From positions 1,054,001-1,118,000 of the forward strand of contig NZ_CP151767.2 in assembly GCF_038443705.2 (NCBI RefSeq): DNA of 64,000 nucleotides. Reading direction: 5' to 3'. Under the pieces are notes generated by a model. The model was not told where the DNA came from. It saw only the letters and a list, made by a program, of their open reading frames with translations, and made no database searches. Position 1 is the stretch's first letter; every line of letters starts with the position of its first letter. This document shows positions 34,141 through 42,752 of this stretch, piece after piece. A program made the position numbers and the translations under genes. This stretch comes from Yoonia sp. SS1-5 (lineage in GTDB: Bacteria > Pseudomonadota > Alphaproteobacteria > Rhodobacterales > Rhodobacteraceae).

Positions 34141-34938
34141 TCAGACCCTCCCCAGGGCAAAGCCCTTGGCGATATAGTTGCGTACAAAATAGATCACGAT
34201 AGCACCGGGAATGATGGTCAGCGTGCCCGCAGCGGCCAGCAATCCCAACTCGTAACCCGCCGAGGACGCGGTTTTCGTCATTGTTGCCGCGATCGGTTTC
34301 GCCTCAACGGCGGTCAATGTCTTGGCAAGCAACAGCTCGACCCAGGAGAACATGAAGCAAAAGAATGCAGCCACACCCACCCCTGCCTTGATTGACGGCA
34401 GGAAGATCGTCACGAAAAATCGCGGGAAGGAATAGCCATCGACATAGGCTGTCTCATCCAGCTCTTTGGGGACCCCGCTCATGAACCCCTCAAGGATCCA
34501 GACGGCCAGCGGAATGTTGAACAGGCAATGGGCAAGGGCCACTGCAAGATGGGTGTCGAACAGCCCGACCGCTGAATACAGCTGAAAGAAGGGCAATGCG
34601 AAAACCGCCGCAGGTGCCATCCGGTTCGTGAGCAGCCAGAAGAACAAGGTCTTGTCGCCCAGAAACCTGTAGCGGCTGAACGCATAGGCCGCAGGCAGTG
34701 CGACGCAGATCGAAATCACCGTGTTCAGCGACACGTAGATGATCGAATTGATGTAGCCCCAATACCATGTCGGATCGGTGAAAATGGTCACGTAATTTTC
34801 GACCGTAAAGGTCTGGGGGAACAGCGAGAACCCGGCAAGGATTTCGTTTGTTGTCTTAAAGCTCATCGCGACCAGCCAATAGATCGGCAGCAGCAGGAAG
34901 AGGATATAGACAATGGGGATCAGGCTCCGCTTTCTCAT
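34141..34938 (-). CDS. glpQ: Glycerol ABC transporter permease
   Basis: 265-residue carbohydrate-type permease (MalG group) with six helices and the cytoplasmic EAA loop ELDETAYVDGYSFPRFFVTIFLPSIKAG. Pairs with glpP; 4-nt overlap (ATGA) between them. Assigned to glycerol by the operon: two distinct ATPases, a ~580-residue receptor and a DUF2160 protein. Confidence 0.92.
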   Translation of the reverse strand: MRKRSLIPIVYILFLLLPIYWLVAMSFKTTNEILAGFSLFPQTFTVENYVTIFTDPTWYWGYINSIIYVSLNTVISICVALPAAYAFSRYRFLGDKTLFFWLLTNRMAPAAVFALPFFQLYSAVGLFDTHLAVALAHCLFNIPLAVWILEGFMSGVPKELDETAYVDGYSFPRFFVTIFLPSIKAGVGVAAFFCFMFSWVELLLAKTLTAVEAKPIAATMTKTASSAGYELGLLAAAGTLTIIPGAIVIYFVRNYIAKGFALGRV

Positions 34939-35798
34939 TTCGCGTCATCCTTTGTCATCAATGTGTAGAACAGCCAGCTGACCAGCAATGTGATCGCAAA
35001 GTAGATCAGGGACATTGCCGCCGCCGGCCCAAGGTCAAACTGTCCAAGTGCGATTTTCACCAGATCAATGGACAGCAATGTTGTTGAATTGCCCGGTCCG
35101 CCGCCCGTCAGCACGAAAGGTTCCGTGTAGATGTTAAAGCTGTCCATGAACCGCAGCAGGATTGCGATGGTCATGACCTGTTTCATCTTGGGCAGCTGGA
35201 TGTAGCGGAACACCTTTAGCGGGGATGCCCCATCAATCTTCGCGGCCTGATAATAGGCATCCGGGATCGACACCAACCCTGCATAGGACAGCAGCACCAC
35301 AAGCGAGGTCCAGTGCCAGACATCCATCGTGATAATCGTGGCCCAGGCCGCAAAGGGGCTTTGGGTCATGTCATAGGGGATGCCCAATGTGTTGTTCATC
35401 AGATAGCCCAGCAGGCCAATATCGGGCAGCGCAAAGATATTCCACATCGCCCCCACCACATTCCACGGGATCAGCATGGGCAGCGCCATCAACACCAGAC
35501 AGACTGGCACCCATGGGCCGCTGCGCGGCATCGACAGCGCGATGATGATCCCCAACGGAATCTCGATAGCCAGAATGATCGCCGTGAACAGGAACTGCCG
35601 GCCAAGGGCCGCATGGAACCTTTCGGAATTCAGCAACTCTTCGAACCAGCGCAGCCCTTCAAAGAAGAAGACGTTGTTACCAAAGGTCTCTTGCACCGAA
35701 TAATTGACCACTGTCATCATCGGGATCAGGGCGTTGAATGCGACCAGCAACAAGACCGGCAGGACAAAGAACCACGCCTTTTGATTTGGGGTTTTCAT
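34935..35798 (-). CDS. glpP: Glycerol ABC transporter permease
   Basis: 287-residue MalF-type permease with six helices and EAA loop DAYYQAAKIDGASPLKVFRYIQLP; the late TGGGPGNSTTLLSIDLVKIAL is typical of sugar permeases. ATG 35798 with AGGAAAG upstream is preferred; the frame runs on to 36014 over glpT without similarity. An 82-nt gap separates it from glpT. Confidence 0.92.
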   Translation of the reverse strand: MKTPNQKAWFFVLPVLLLVAFNALIPMMTVVNYSVQETFGNNVFFFEGLRWFEELLNSERFHAALGRQFLFTAIILAIEIPLGIIIALSMPRSGPWVPVCLVLMALPMLIPWNVVGAMWNIFALPDIGLLGYLMNNTLGIPYDMTQSPFAAWATIITMDVWHWTSLVVLLSYAGLVSIPDAYYQAAKIDGASPLKVFRYIQLPKMKQVMTIAILLRFMDSFNIYTEPFVLTGGGPGNSTTLLSIDLVKIALGQFDLGPAAAMSLIYFAITLLVSWLFYTLMTKDDAK

Positions 35799-35880
35799 GA
35801 CTTGCTTTCCTTTGCCTGCCGCGGATTTGATACAAAACCCATTGCGGCGGTCTTTTGCGGGGCTGTGATCACCGGGGCAA

Positions 35881-36954
35881 TCATCCCGCGGCCTCAGTTG
35901 CCAACCAGCCATCCCGATAGAGCCGGGTCTGGTCCTGCTGGAATTGCAGATGAATGGCAGCCCCCTGTGCGGGCGGCGGGTCCTCGGTGACGGCCTTGAC
36001 GGATGTGTCGCCAATCATCGCCTCGACCACGCTGTGCCGGCCCACATCCGACACCTTGCGCACCGTCGCCTGCAGCCCGGTATTGCCGATGCGCACAAAT
36101 TCGGGGCGGATCCCGATCTGGGTCAGTTGCCCCTGCCCGGTGACCGCACCTTCCAACGGCACATGTTGACCAGCCAGATACGCGCCGCCATCGCGCAATT
36201 CGGCGGGCAGGACATTCATGCCGGGCGAGCCGATGAAATGCCCCACAAAGGTGTGCGCAGGTCGGGCGAACAAGTCGACCGGGGTGCCGATTTGCACAAT
36301 CTCGCCGTCCTGCATGACCACAACCTGATCGGCAAATGTCAGTGCCTCGGTCTGGTCATGGGTGACATAGATCATCGTGGCCCGGACTTTCTGGTGCAGT
36401 TCTTTCAGCTTGGAACGCAGCTTCCACTTCAAATGCGGGTCAATCACGGTCAGCGGTTCATCAAACATCACAACATTGACATCGTCGCGCACCAGCCCGC
36501 GCCCCATCGAGATTTTCTGCTTGTTGTCGGGCGACAATCCGGCGGCGCGGGTGCCCAGCATATCGGTGACTTCCAGCATCTCGGCGATGTCGGATACGCG
36601 CGCCTTGACCGTCGTTTCCGGCACGCCGCGATTGCGCAGCGGAAAGGCCAGATTGTCAAAAACGCTCATCGTGTCGTAGATCACCGGGAACTGGAACACC
36701 TGTGCGATGTTGCGCTGATCGGGCGGCAGGCCGGTCACATCCTTGTCGTCAAACAGGATCTGCCCCTCCGACGGGGTCAGCAGACCGGAGATGATGTTCA
36801 ACAAGGTCGATTTTCCGCAGCCCGAGGGGCCAAGCAACGCATAGGCCCCGCCATCGGACCAATCCAGATCAATCTCTTTGAGCGCATAATCGGCCGGGCC
36901 TGCGGGGTTGGGCAAATAGCTGTGACGCAGCTTGGACAGGGTGATCTTGGCCAT
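35881..36954 (-). CDS. glpT: Glycerol ABC transporter ATP-binding protein
   Basis: 357 residues: Walker A GPSGCGKST, Walker B VNVVMFDEPLTVID, H-loop YVTHDQTEAL and a C-terminal TOBE-type domain. The LSGGQ signature is replaced by LSPDNKQKISMGRGL, a known oddity of this GlpT group, so the partner GlpS probably supplies the competent signature. Start overlaps the glpS stop (TGATG). Confidence 0.93.
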   Translation of the reverse strand: MAKITLSKLRHSYLPNPAGPADYALKEIDLDWSDGGAYALLGPSGCGKSTLLNIISGLLTPSEGQILFDDKDVTGLPPDQRNIAQVFQFPVIYDTMSVFDNLAFPLRNRGVPETTVKARVSDIAEMLEVTDMLGTRAAGLSPDNKQKISMGRGLVRDDVNVVMFDEPLTVIDPHLKWKLRSKLKELHQKVRATMIYVTHDQTEALTFADQVVVMQDGEIVQIGTPVDLFARPAHTFVGHFIGSPGMNVLPAELRDGGAYLAGQHVPLEGAVTGQGQLTQIGIRPEFVRIGNTGLQATVRKVSDVGRHSVVEAMIGDTSVKAVTEDPPPAQGAAIHLQFQQDQTRLYRDGWLATEAAG

Positions 36955-38027
36955 CAGGCAGCCCCTTTTGCAACGGTCGCGCCATCTGGCGCAAAATAGA
37001 AACAGGCATCGGGGTCCAGATAGAACGGGTGATCCTCGCCAACCTGGTAGGGATGCACACCATGGGACAAAGATACCCAGTCATCCTCTTTCAGCCGGAA
37101 ATGCGCGCTGCTTTCAGAGCCGGACAATTCGGTCACCAGCACCTCACCCGACAGGGGAACGGTATTGGCGGCGGTTGCTACGGGCGTGACGTGATGCGGC
37201 CTGACCGCCACCACATATGGCCCGTCCGCCAGCCCGGCGGCGGGGCCTGATGCATTCCACGAAATCGCCCCCATGCTGATCACATCGCCCGCCTTATGCA
37301 CATTGGCGGTGTTGATCGGTGGATCAGAAAAGACCGACGCCGCCATCAGCGAGGCAGGGGTACGATAAATGTCGGCCGTGCGGCCGAACTGGACCACATG
37401 TCCGTCATCCATCAGGCCGGTATAGCCGCCCAGCAGCAATGCCTCTTCCGGCTCTGATGTGGCATAGACCACGACGGCGCCACGCCCTGCAAAAAGTTCC
37501 GGCAACTGCTCGCGCAGTTCCTCGCGCAGCTTGTAGTCCAGATTGGCCAGCGGTTCGTCAAGAAACACCGCCCGGCTTTCCTTGGCAATGGCGCGGGCCA
37601 GTGCGGTACGCTGCTGCTGGCCGCCTGACAGCTCATGCGGGCGCCGGTTCAGCATCGGGCGTAGCTGCAGAATATCCGCGGCCTCTTCGACCCTGCCCTG
37701 AATTTCGGATTTTGCCATGCCTGCAACCTTCAAAGGGGAGGCAATGTTATCAAAGACCGTAAAATGCGGATAATTGACAAAAAACTGATGCACCAGGCTG
37801 ATATTACGCTTTTGGGTGCTCAGGGCGCTGACATCCTGCCCATCCATGATGATCTGCCCATCGGCAATCGGATCAAGCCCGGCCATCATCTTGATCAGCG
37901 AGGTCTTTCCGGCGCCGGTTTGTCCCAACAGCACGTTGAAATGGCCGGTCTCGAGCGTCAGTGTCGTCGGTTTGATATGCACCTGGCCATCAACGACCTT
38001 GGTGATGTTGTTTACTTGGAGTGTCAT
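36954..38027 (-). CDS. glpS: Glycerol ABC transporter ATP-binding protein
   Basis: 357 residues with a canonical set: Walker A GQTGAGKTS, signature LSGGQQQRTALARAI, Walker B AVFLDEPLANLD, H-loop VYATSEPEEALLLG (Ser in place of the usual His), TOBE region at the C-terminus. Forms a heterodimer with GlpT in the model from R. leguminosarum. Preceded by a hairpin after glpV. Confidence 0.93.
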   Translation of the reverse strand: MTLQVNNITKVVDGQVHIKPTTLTLETGHFNVLLGQTGAGKTSLIKMMAGLDPIADGQIIMDGQDVSALSTQKRNISLVHQFFVNYPHFTVFDNIASPLKVAGMAKSEIQGRVEEAADILQLRPMLNRRPHELSGGQQQRTALARAIAKESRAVFLDEPLANLDYKLREELREQLPELFAGRGAVVVYATSEPEEALLLGGYTGLMDDGHVVQFGRTADIYRTPASLMAASVFSDPPINTANVHKAGDVISMGAISWNASGPAAGLADGPYVVAVRPHHVTPVATAANTVPLSGEVLVTELSGSESSAHFRLKEDDWVSLSHGVHPYQVGEDHPFYLDPDACFYFAPDGATVAKGAA

Positions 38028-38057
38028 TGCGGGCCTTGCCGGTCATGCGGGATTTGC

Positions 38058-38084
38058 GACCGGAGCCTGTTGAAGGCTCCGGTC
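38058..38084 (-). terminator. Intercistronic hairpin between glpV and glpS
   Basis: GACCGGAGCC / GGCTCCGGTC, a perfect 10-bp stem with a 7-base loop in the 98-nt gap. No clear T-tract follows on the minus strand, so mRNA protection or partial attenuation that favours the receptor gene is more likely than full termination. Confidence 0.65.
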
Positions 38085-38125
38085 TTGGTCGGCGCGATGG
38101 ACTGCACCAACAGGGAGAGCGGCGC

Positions 38126-39862
38126 TTATTCCGTCGCCCAGCGGGCGACCAGCTCGTCATAGTTGACGGTCTCGCCTTGCGGTTTCTCGTTCTCCAGCGG
38201 TGGCTTGGCCCCACCATTGGCAAACCAGTATTCCGCGCTTTGCTCTTCGTTCAGACGCGGACCACAACCCCCATAGACATTTGCGGCCTCGTCAGCGGCC
38301 TGCATCCGGGACATGGTGATATCCATCTCCTCGGCCAGACGGTCCATGGCTTCTTGCGGTGTAAACGCGCCGGAATTCACGTCACCGATCTGCTGCCACC
38401 AGATCTGGGCCAGCTTCGGATAGTCAGGCACGTTGATGCCGGTCGGCGACCATGCCACGCGGTCGGGCGAGCGATAGAATTCGACCAGACCACCCAGTTT
38501 GGGTGCGCGTTCGCTGAACGATTCGTGATTGACGGTGCTGTCACGAATGAATGTCAGACCCACATGGGATTTCTTGACGTCCACGGTCTTGGACACCACG
38601 AATTGCGCATAAAGCCACGCGGCCTGGGCGCGATCCAGCGGGGTTGATTTCAGGATCGTCCAGGATCCCACATCCTGATAGCCAACCTTCTGGCCCTCGG
38701 TCCAGTATGGACCATGCGGGCTGGGCGCCATCCGCCACAGCGGATTGCCTTCGGCATCCACAGTGTTGTTCCCGGCAGATTGCGGGGCAACCATGTCAGC
38801 CGTAAAGGCAGTGTACCAGAAGATCTGCTGGGCCACGTTCCCTTGCGCCAGCGCAGGCAAAGACTGGTAGAAGTCAAAGCTTGCCGCACCAGGAGGGGCG
38901 TATTTCCGCAACCATTCATCCCATTTGCGGATCGCATAGACCGCTGCAGGGCCATTGGCCGCGCCGCCGCGTGTGACGGATGCACCAACGGGGTTGCAGG
39001 TTCCTGCTTCCATCCGGATGCCCCATTCGTCAATCGGAACACCGTTCGGCTCGCCCACGGATCCGGCACCGGCCATCGACAGCCACGCATCCGTCATGCG
39101 CCAGCCAAGATCAGGGGCCCGCTTGCCGTAATCCATGTGCCCATAAATGCGCACGCCGTCGATTTCCTGCACGTCTTCGCTGAAGAACTCGGCGATATCC
39201 TCGTAGGCCGACCAGTTGACTGGTACGCCAAGGTCATACCCGTATTTTTCCTTGAACGCGGTCTTGTTGGCCTCGTCATCGAACCAGTCCTTGCGGAACC
39301 AGTAAAGGTTCGCAAATTGCTGGTCAGGCATCTGGTAGAGATCGCCATCAGGACCGGTGGTAAACTGGATCCCCATGAAGTCAGCAAGATCGAGGCCCGG
39401 ATTTGTGACCGCCGCACCATCGCCCGCCATGAAATCGGTCAGATTGACCGCAAGCTGCAGGCGCGAGTGGGTTCCGATCAGGTCGCTGTCATTGACATAA
39501 GCGTCATAGAGGTTGCGGCCCGTCTGCATCTGGGTCTGCACCGCCTGTACGACTTCGCCCTCGCCCAGAATCTGGTGGTTCACCTTGATCCCGGTGATTT
39601 CCTCGAAGGCTTTGGTCAGCACTTCGGATTCATATGAATGTGTCGGAATGCCTTCGGACAGGACATTGATTTCCATCCCGGCATAAGGCTGTGCGGCCTC
39701 GATGAACCAGTTCATTTCCGCCAGTTGTTCGTCTTTCGACAATGTTGATGGCTGGAATTCTTGATCAATCCACCGCTGTGCAGCGGCTTCGTCAGCCAAA
39801 GCGGTATTGGACCCCGCAAGCAGTGCTGTCACAGCTGCTGCGGAGAGCAGATACTTACGCAT
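38126..39862 (-). CDS. glpV: Glycerol ABC transporter substrate-binding protein
   Basis: 578-residue periplasmic receptor with signal peptide (MRKYLLSAAAVTALLAGSNTALA). It is much larger than ordinary family-1 sugar receptors, as is GlpV, with the INVLSEGIPTHSYESEVLTKAFEEITGIKV N-lobe and YGHMDYGKRAPDLGWRMTDAWLSMAG hinge segment. ATG 39862 follows GGGAGGAG. First gene of the operon, while in R. leguminosarum the receptor gene is last. Confidence 0.93.
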   Translation of the reverse strand: MRKYLLSAAAVTALLAGSNTALADEAAAQRWIDQEFQPSTLSKDEQLAEMNWFIEAAQPYAGMEINVLSEGIPTHSYESEVLTKAFEEITGIKVNHQILGEGEVVQAVQTQMQTGRNLYDAYVNDSDLIGTHSRLQLAVNLTDFMAGDGAAVTNPGLDLADFMGIQFTTGPDGDLYQMPDQQFANLYWFRKDWFDDEANKTAFKEKYGYDLGVPVNWSAYEDIAEFFSEDVQEIDGVRIYGHMDYGKRAPDLGWRMTDAWLSMAGAGSVGEPNGVPIDEWGIRMEAGTCNPVGASVTRGGAANGPAAVYAIRKWDEWLRKYAPPGAASFDFYQSLPALAQGNVAQQIFWYTAFTADMVAPQSAGNNTVDAEGNPLWRMAPSPHGPYWTEGQKVGYQDVGSWTILKSTPLDRAQAAWLYAQFVVSKTVDVKKSHVGLTFIRDSTVNHESFSERAPKLGGLVEFYRSPDRVAWSPTGINVPDYPKLAQIWWQQIGDVNSGAFTPQEAMDRLAEEMDITMSRMQAADEAANVYGGCGPRLNEEQSAEYWFANGGAKPPLENEKPQGETVNYDELVARWATE

Positions 39863-39911
39863 CTTGTCTCCTCCCTTGAGATTATTTGAGCCGGTTTTCG
39901 CCGACGCCTTA

Positions 39912-39954
39912 GCATCATCGCGAACTGGCAAACTTGTCAAACTAAAAATTTAGT
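39912..39954 (-). promoter_or_regulatory. Candidate glp operon promoter with abutting palindrome
   Basis: On the minus strand TTGACA (39940-39935), 17 bases, then TGATGC (39917-39912), a perfect -35 with a weak -10, about 50 nt before the glpV start. ACTAAA-AA-TTTAGT (39941-39954), a perfect dyad, directly adjoins the -35. It could bind a repressor or activator of glycerol uptake. Confidence 0.45.
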
Positions 39955-40273
39955 AGTTAGACAGATAAGCGCTATCATATTGATATAGATGTATATTTTT
40001 TATACCTCGCCCCGCAATGAATTCGGCGTGGGCGCGCATCAGGCAGATTCGATGCGCCCCTCCAATGCCGGATTGCACAGCGAATTGCCCACTATTCAGC
40101 CGGTTTTTGCCAACGCATCATCCCGTCTAAAATTGCGCCAGCCTGCGCGGCCAAGGGACGCCACAGATTGATCCGCGCCCCCATTTGCCGATGCCGCTTG
40201 GCATCCCCGCCCAATGTCGGAACAATGCGTCGCAGCGGCGACCTGCGATGACCGCGATTCTGAGGAGACGGGC
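39955..40273. other. Intergenic region between glpV promoter and puuD, 319 nt
   Basis: AT-rich from about 39960 to 40005 (runs of ATAT and TTTTTTATAC), then GC-rich. It presumably carries the puuD promoter; TTGATA at 39980-39985 with TATACC at 40001-40006 is only a 15-base spacing. No small gene is convincing; the frame beginning at 40214 is just a 5' extension of puuD. Confidence 0.4.
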
Positions 40274-41509
40274 ATGTATGACCTCGCGATATTATGGGAC
40301 TGGATCGCGTTCAGTGTCCGGTGGCTTCATGTCATCACGGCCATGGCCTGGATCGGTGCCTCGTTCTTTTTCATCGCCTTGGATCTGGGGCTGCGCAAAG
40401 CGCCTGACATGCCTGCCGGTGTGCATGGCGAGGAATGGCAGGTCCATGGGGGCGGGTTTTATCACATCCAGAAATACCTTGTGGCGCCGGAAAACATGCC
40501 CGAACACCTGATCTGGCATAAGTGGCAAAGCTACATCACTTGGGTGTCCGGGGCTGCGTTACTGATGATCGTCTACTGGGTGGGGGGCGAGCTTTTCCTG
40601 CTTGACCCGACCAAGGTTGACCTTGCCCTTTGGCAGGGCATCCTGATTTCCGGCGGGTCACTGACAATCGGCTGGCTGGCCTATGATTTTCTGTGCAAAT
40701 CGAAACTTGGCAATCAGCCAACCACGCTGATGATCTTGCTGTTCGTTATTCTTGTCGTGATGTCATGGGGTTACAACCAGATCTTCACTGGCCGGGCCGC
40801 CCTGCTGCATCTGGGGGCTTTCACGGCCACGATCATGACCGCAAATGTGTTCTTCCAGATCATGCCCAACCAGCGGATTGTGGTTGCCGATCTCAAGGCC
40901 GGGCGGGTGCCGGATGCGAAATACGGAAAGATTGCCAAACTCCGGTCCACCCACAACAATTACCTGACGCTGCCGGTTGTGTTCCTGATGCTTAGCAATC
41001 ACTATCCGTTGGCCTTCGGCACCGAATACGCGTGGATCATTGCAAGCCTGATTTTCCTGACCGGCGTGACGATCCGGCACTATTTCAACGCGTTGCATGC
41101 CACCGGCAGCGGGCCCCATTGGACCTGGGGGGTGACCGTCTTGCTGATGATTATCATCGCCTGGCTGTCAACGATCCGCGATGGCGAGACATGGCAAGAG
41201 GCCGAAGCCCGCCCGCTCACCCCGACCGAGGAAAGGTTTGTTGCGGTTGCCAGCTTCGATGATGCCTATGACGCCGTGATCGGAAATTGTTCGATGTGCC
41301 ATGCCCGCGAACCGGTCTGGGGCAACATGCAATGGGCGCCAAAAGGCGTCTATCTGGAAACCCCCGGTGACGTGGCCCGGAATGCCAGCCAGATCTATCT
41401 TCAGGCCGGGGTCAGCCACGCCATGCCGCCGCCAAACGCCGTCCAGATGGATCCGGCGGCACGCGCAAATATCATCGCCTGGGTCCGCGAGGCCCGCGCG
41501 GGTCACTAG
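40274..41509 (+). CDS. puuD: Urate hydroxylase PuuD (membrane urate oxidase with cytochrome c domain)
   Basis: 411 residues: about eight membrane helices with conserved histidines (RWLHVITAMAWIG; VHGGGFYHIQKY; LIWHKWQSYITW; FNALHATGSGPHW), then a C-terminal cytochrome c domain with heme motif CSMCH (339-343) and a MPPPN methionine ligand region. Oxidises urate to 5-hydroxyisourate and passes electrons to the respiratory chain, so no peroxide is made. ATG 40274 with GGAG seven bases upstream. No other purine-degradation gene is near it. Confidence 0.93.
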   Translation: MYDLAILWDWIAFSVRWLHVITAMAWIGASFFFIALDLGLRKAPDMPAGVHGEEWQVHGGGFYHIQKYLVAPENMPEHLIWHKWQSYITWVSGAALLMIVYWVGGELFLLDPTKVDLALWQGILISGGSLTIGWLAYDFLCKSKLGNQPTTLMILLFVILVVMSWGYNQIFTGRAALLHLGAFTATIMTANVFFQIMPNQRIVVADLKAGRVPDAKYGKIAKLRSTHNNYLTLPVVFLMLSNHYPLAFGTEYAWIIASLIFLTGVTIRHYFNALHATGSGPHWTWGVTVLLMIIIAWLSTIRDGETWQEAEARPLTPTEERFVAVASFDDAYDAVIGNCSMCHAREPVWGNMQWAPKGVYLETPGDVARNASQIYLQAGVSHAMPPPNAVQMDPAARANIIAWVREARAGH

Positions 41510-41521
41510 GGGCAGGCCCCA

Positions 41522-41971
41522 TCAGCCGCGCACATCCTTGGGTGATCCCATCACCATATAGCTGGTGATGGATCGCACATGCGGCACGGTCCCCAGCGTG
41601 TCGGTATGGAAAGCCTTGTAAGCTGGCAGGTCAGCAACCTCGACCCGCAACATATATTCAAACGCGCCCGCAACATTGTGGCATTCGGTTACCTCATCAG
41701 CACGCTGCATCGCCCGTTCAAACCCTGTTTGGGCGGCCTTGGTATGCTCGGCCAATCCGACGGCAACATACACCACATAGGCGCGGCCTGTCTGGGCAGG
41801 GTCCAGCCGGGCGCGGTAGCCCTTGATCACGCCGCTGCGTTCAAGTTCCTGCACCCGGCGCAGACAGGCAGAGGGGGACAGGCCGACCTGCTCTGCCAGT
41901 TGCAGGTTTGTTATCCGCCCATCAGCCGACAGAATGCGCAATATATGATCGTCTATTTTGTCATTTGTCAT
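41522..41971 (-). CDS. Lrp/AsnC family transcriptional regulator
   Basis: 149 residues: N-terminal helix-turn-helix (DDHILRILSADGRITNLQLAEQVGLSPSACLRRVQELERSGVIKGY) and C-terminal RAM ligand-binding domain (VAVGLAEHTKAAQ...VTECHNVAGAFEYMLRVEVADLPAYKAFH). ATGs at 41971 and 41974 are equally placed, neither with a clear ribosome site. Divergent from a LysE exporter gene, so very likely its amino-acid-responsive regulator. Confidence 0.92.
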   Translation of the reverse strand: MTNDKIDDHILRILSADGRITNLQLAEQVGLSPSACLRRVQELERSGVIKGYRARLDPAQTGRAYVVYVAVGLAEHTKAAQTGFERAMQRADEVTECHNVAGAFEYMLRVEVADLPAYKAFHTDTLGTVPHVRSITSYMVMGSPKDVRG

Positions 41972-42036
41972 CATATGTTGTGAACTTTCGGCCCTTGCGC
42001 AGAACTCAGCAATTTCATTGTGCTGAACGTCGTATA

Positions 42037-42050
42037 TCATTGCGCAATGA
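42037..42050. promoter_or_regulatory. Palindrome over the lysE start codon
   Basis: TCATTGCGCAATGA is a perfect 14-bp palindrome whose right half contains the exporter's ATG (42047). A related half-site TCATTGTGC lies about 22 bases upstream. Probable binding site of the divergent Lrp regulator. Confidence 0.5.
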
Positions 42051-42652
42051 ATGTTGAAATCCTCATCGCCCTTATGGGCTTTGCTTTTGCCAGTTCCATC
42101 ACGCCGGGGCCCAACAACCTGATGCTGATGGCCTCCGGGGCGAATTACGGGCTCTGGCGGACAGTGCCGCATATGCTGGGGATCTCAATCGGTCATGCAT
42201 TCATGGTGACGATGGTCGGCGTCGCCCTGCTCCGGGTTTTCGAGGCCTACCCCATCCTGAACACGGTGCTGAAAGTGCCAAGTGCGGCCTACATGCTGTG
42301 GCTCGCCTGGAAGATCGCCAACGCCCTGCCACCAGAGGCAAAGGAAGTGACAGGCAAGCCGTTTACCTTTCTGCAGGCAGCCGCCTTTCAATGGGTAAAC
42401 CCCAAAGCGTGGTTCATGGCGATCACCGCGATCAGTGCTTATGCGCCACAGGATATGGGGGTCTGGGCCGGGTCCATGATCGTGGCAGGCATCTTTGCCG
42501 CCACAAACCTGCCATCCGTGTCCGTATGGGCCTGCCTGGGGGTTCAGGTGCGCAGGTTACTGGGAACGACCACGCGTTTGCGCGTCTTCAACGTGACAAT
42601 GGCCATCCTGCTGGTGGTGTCGCTCTATCCGCTATTGACCCATAGCGGCTAG
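42047..42652 (+). CDS. LysE/RhtB family amino-acid exporter
   Basis: 201-residue membrane protein with six helices. The N-terminal SSITPGPNNLMLMASGANYG is the family signature, and FQWVNPKAWFMAITAISAY is the conserved mid-protein motif. Exports an amino acid or related metabolite; which one is unknown. Divergent from the Lrp-type regulator by 75 nt. Confidence 0.93.
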   Translation: MNVEILIALMGFAFASSITPGPNNLMLMASGANYGLWRTVPHMLGISIGHAFMVTMVGVALLRVFEAYPILNTVLKVPSAAYMLWLAWKIANALPPEAKEVTGKPFTFLQAAAFQWVNPKAWFMAITAISAYAPQDMGVWAGSMIVAGIFAATNLPSVSVWACLGVQVRRLLGTTTRLRVFNVTMAILLVVSLYPLLTHSG

Positions 42653-42752
42653 ATAGCGCCAACCTGTCCCGGTATCATGCCACGTCGCAGTCGGGCGCGA
42701 TCCGGATCAACGCATGTCTGTGATTGGCGGCATAACTCTTCGCGGCCCGGTC

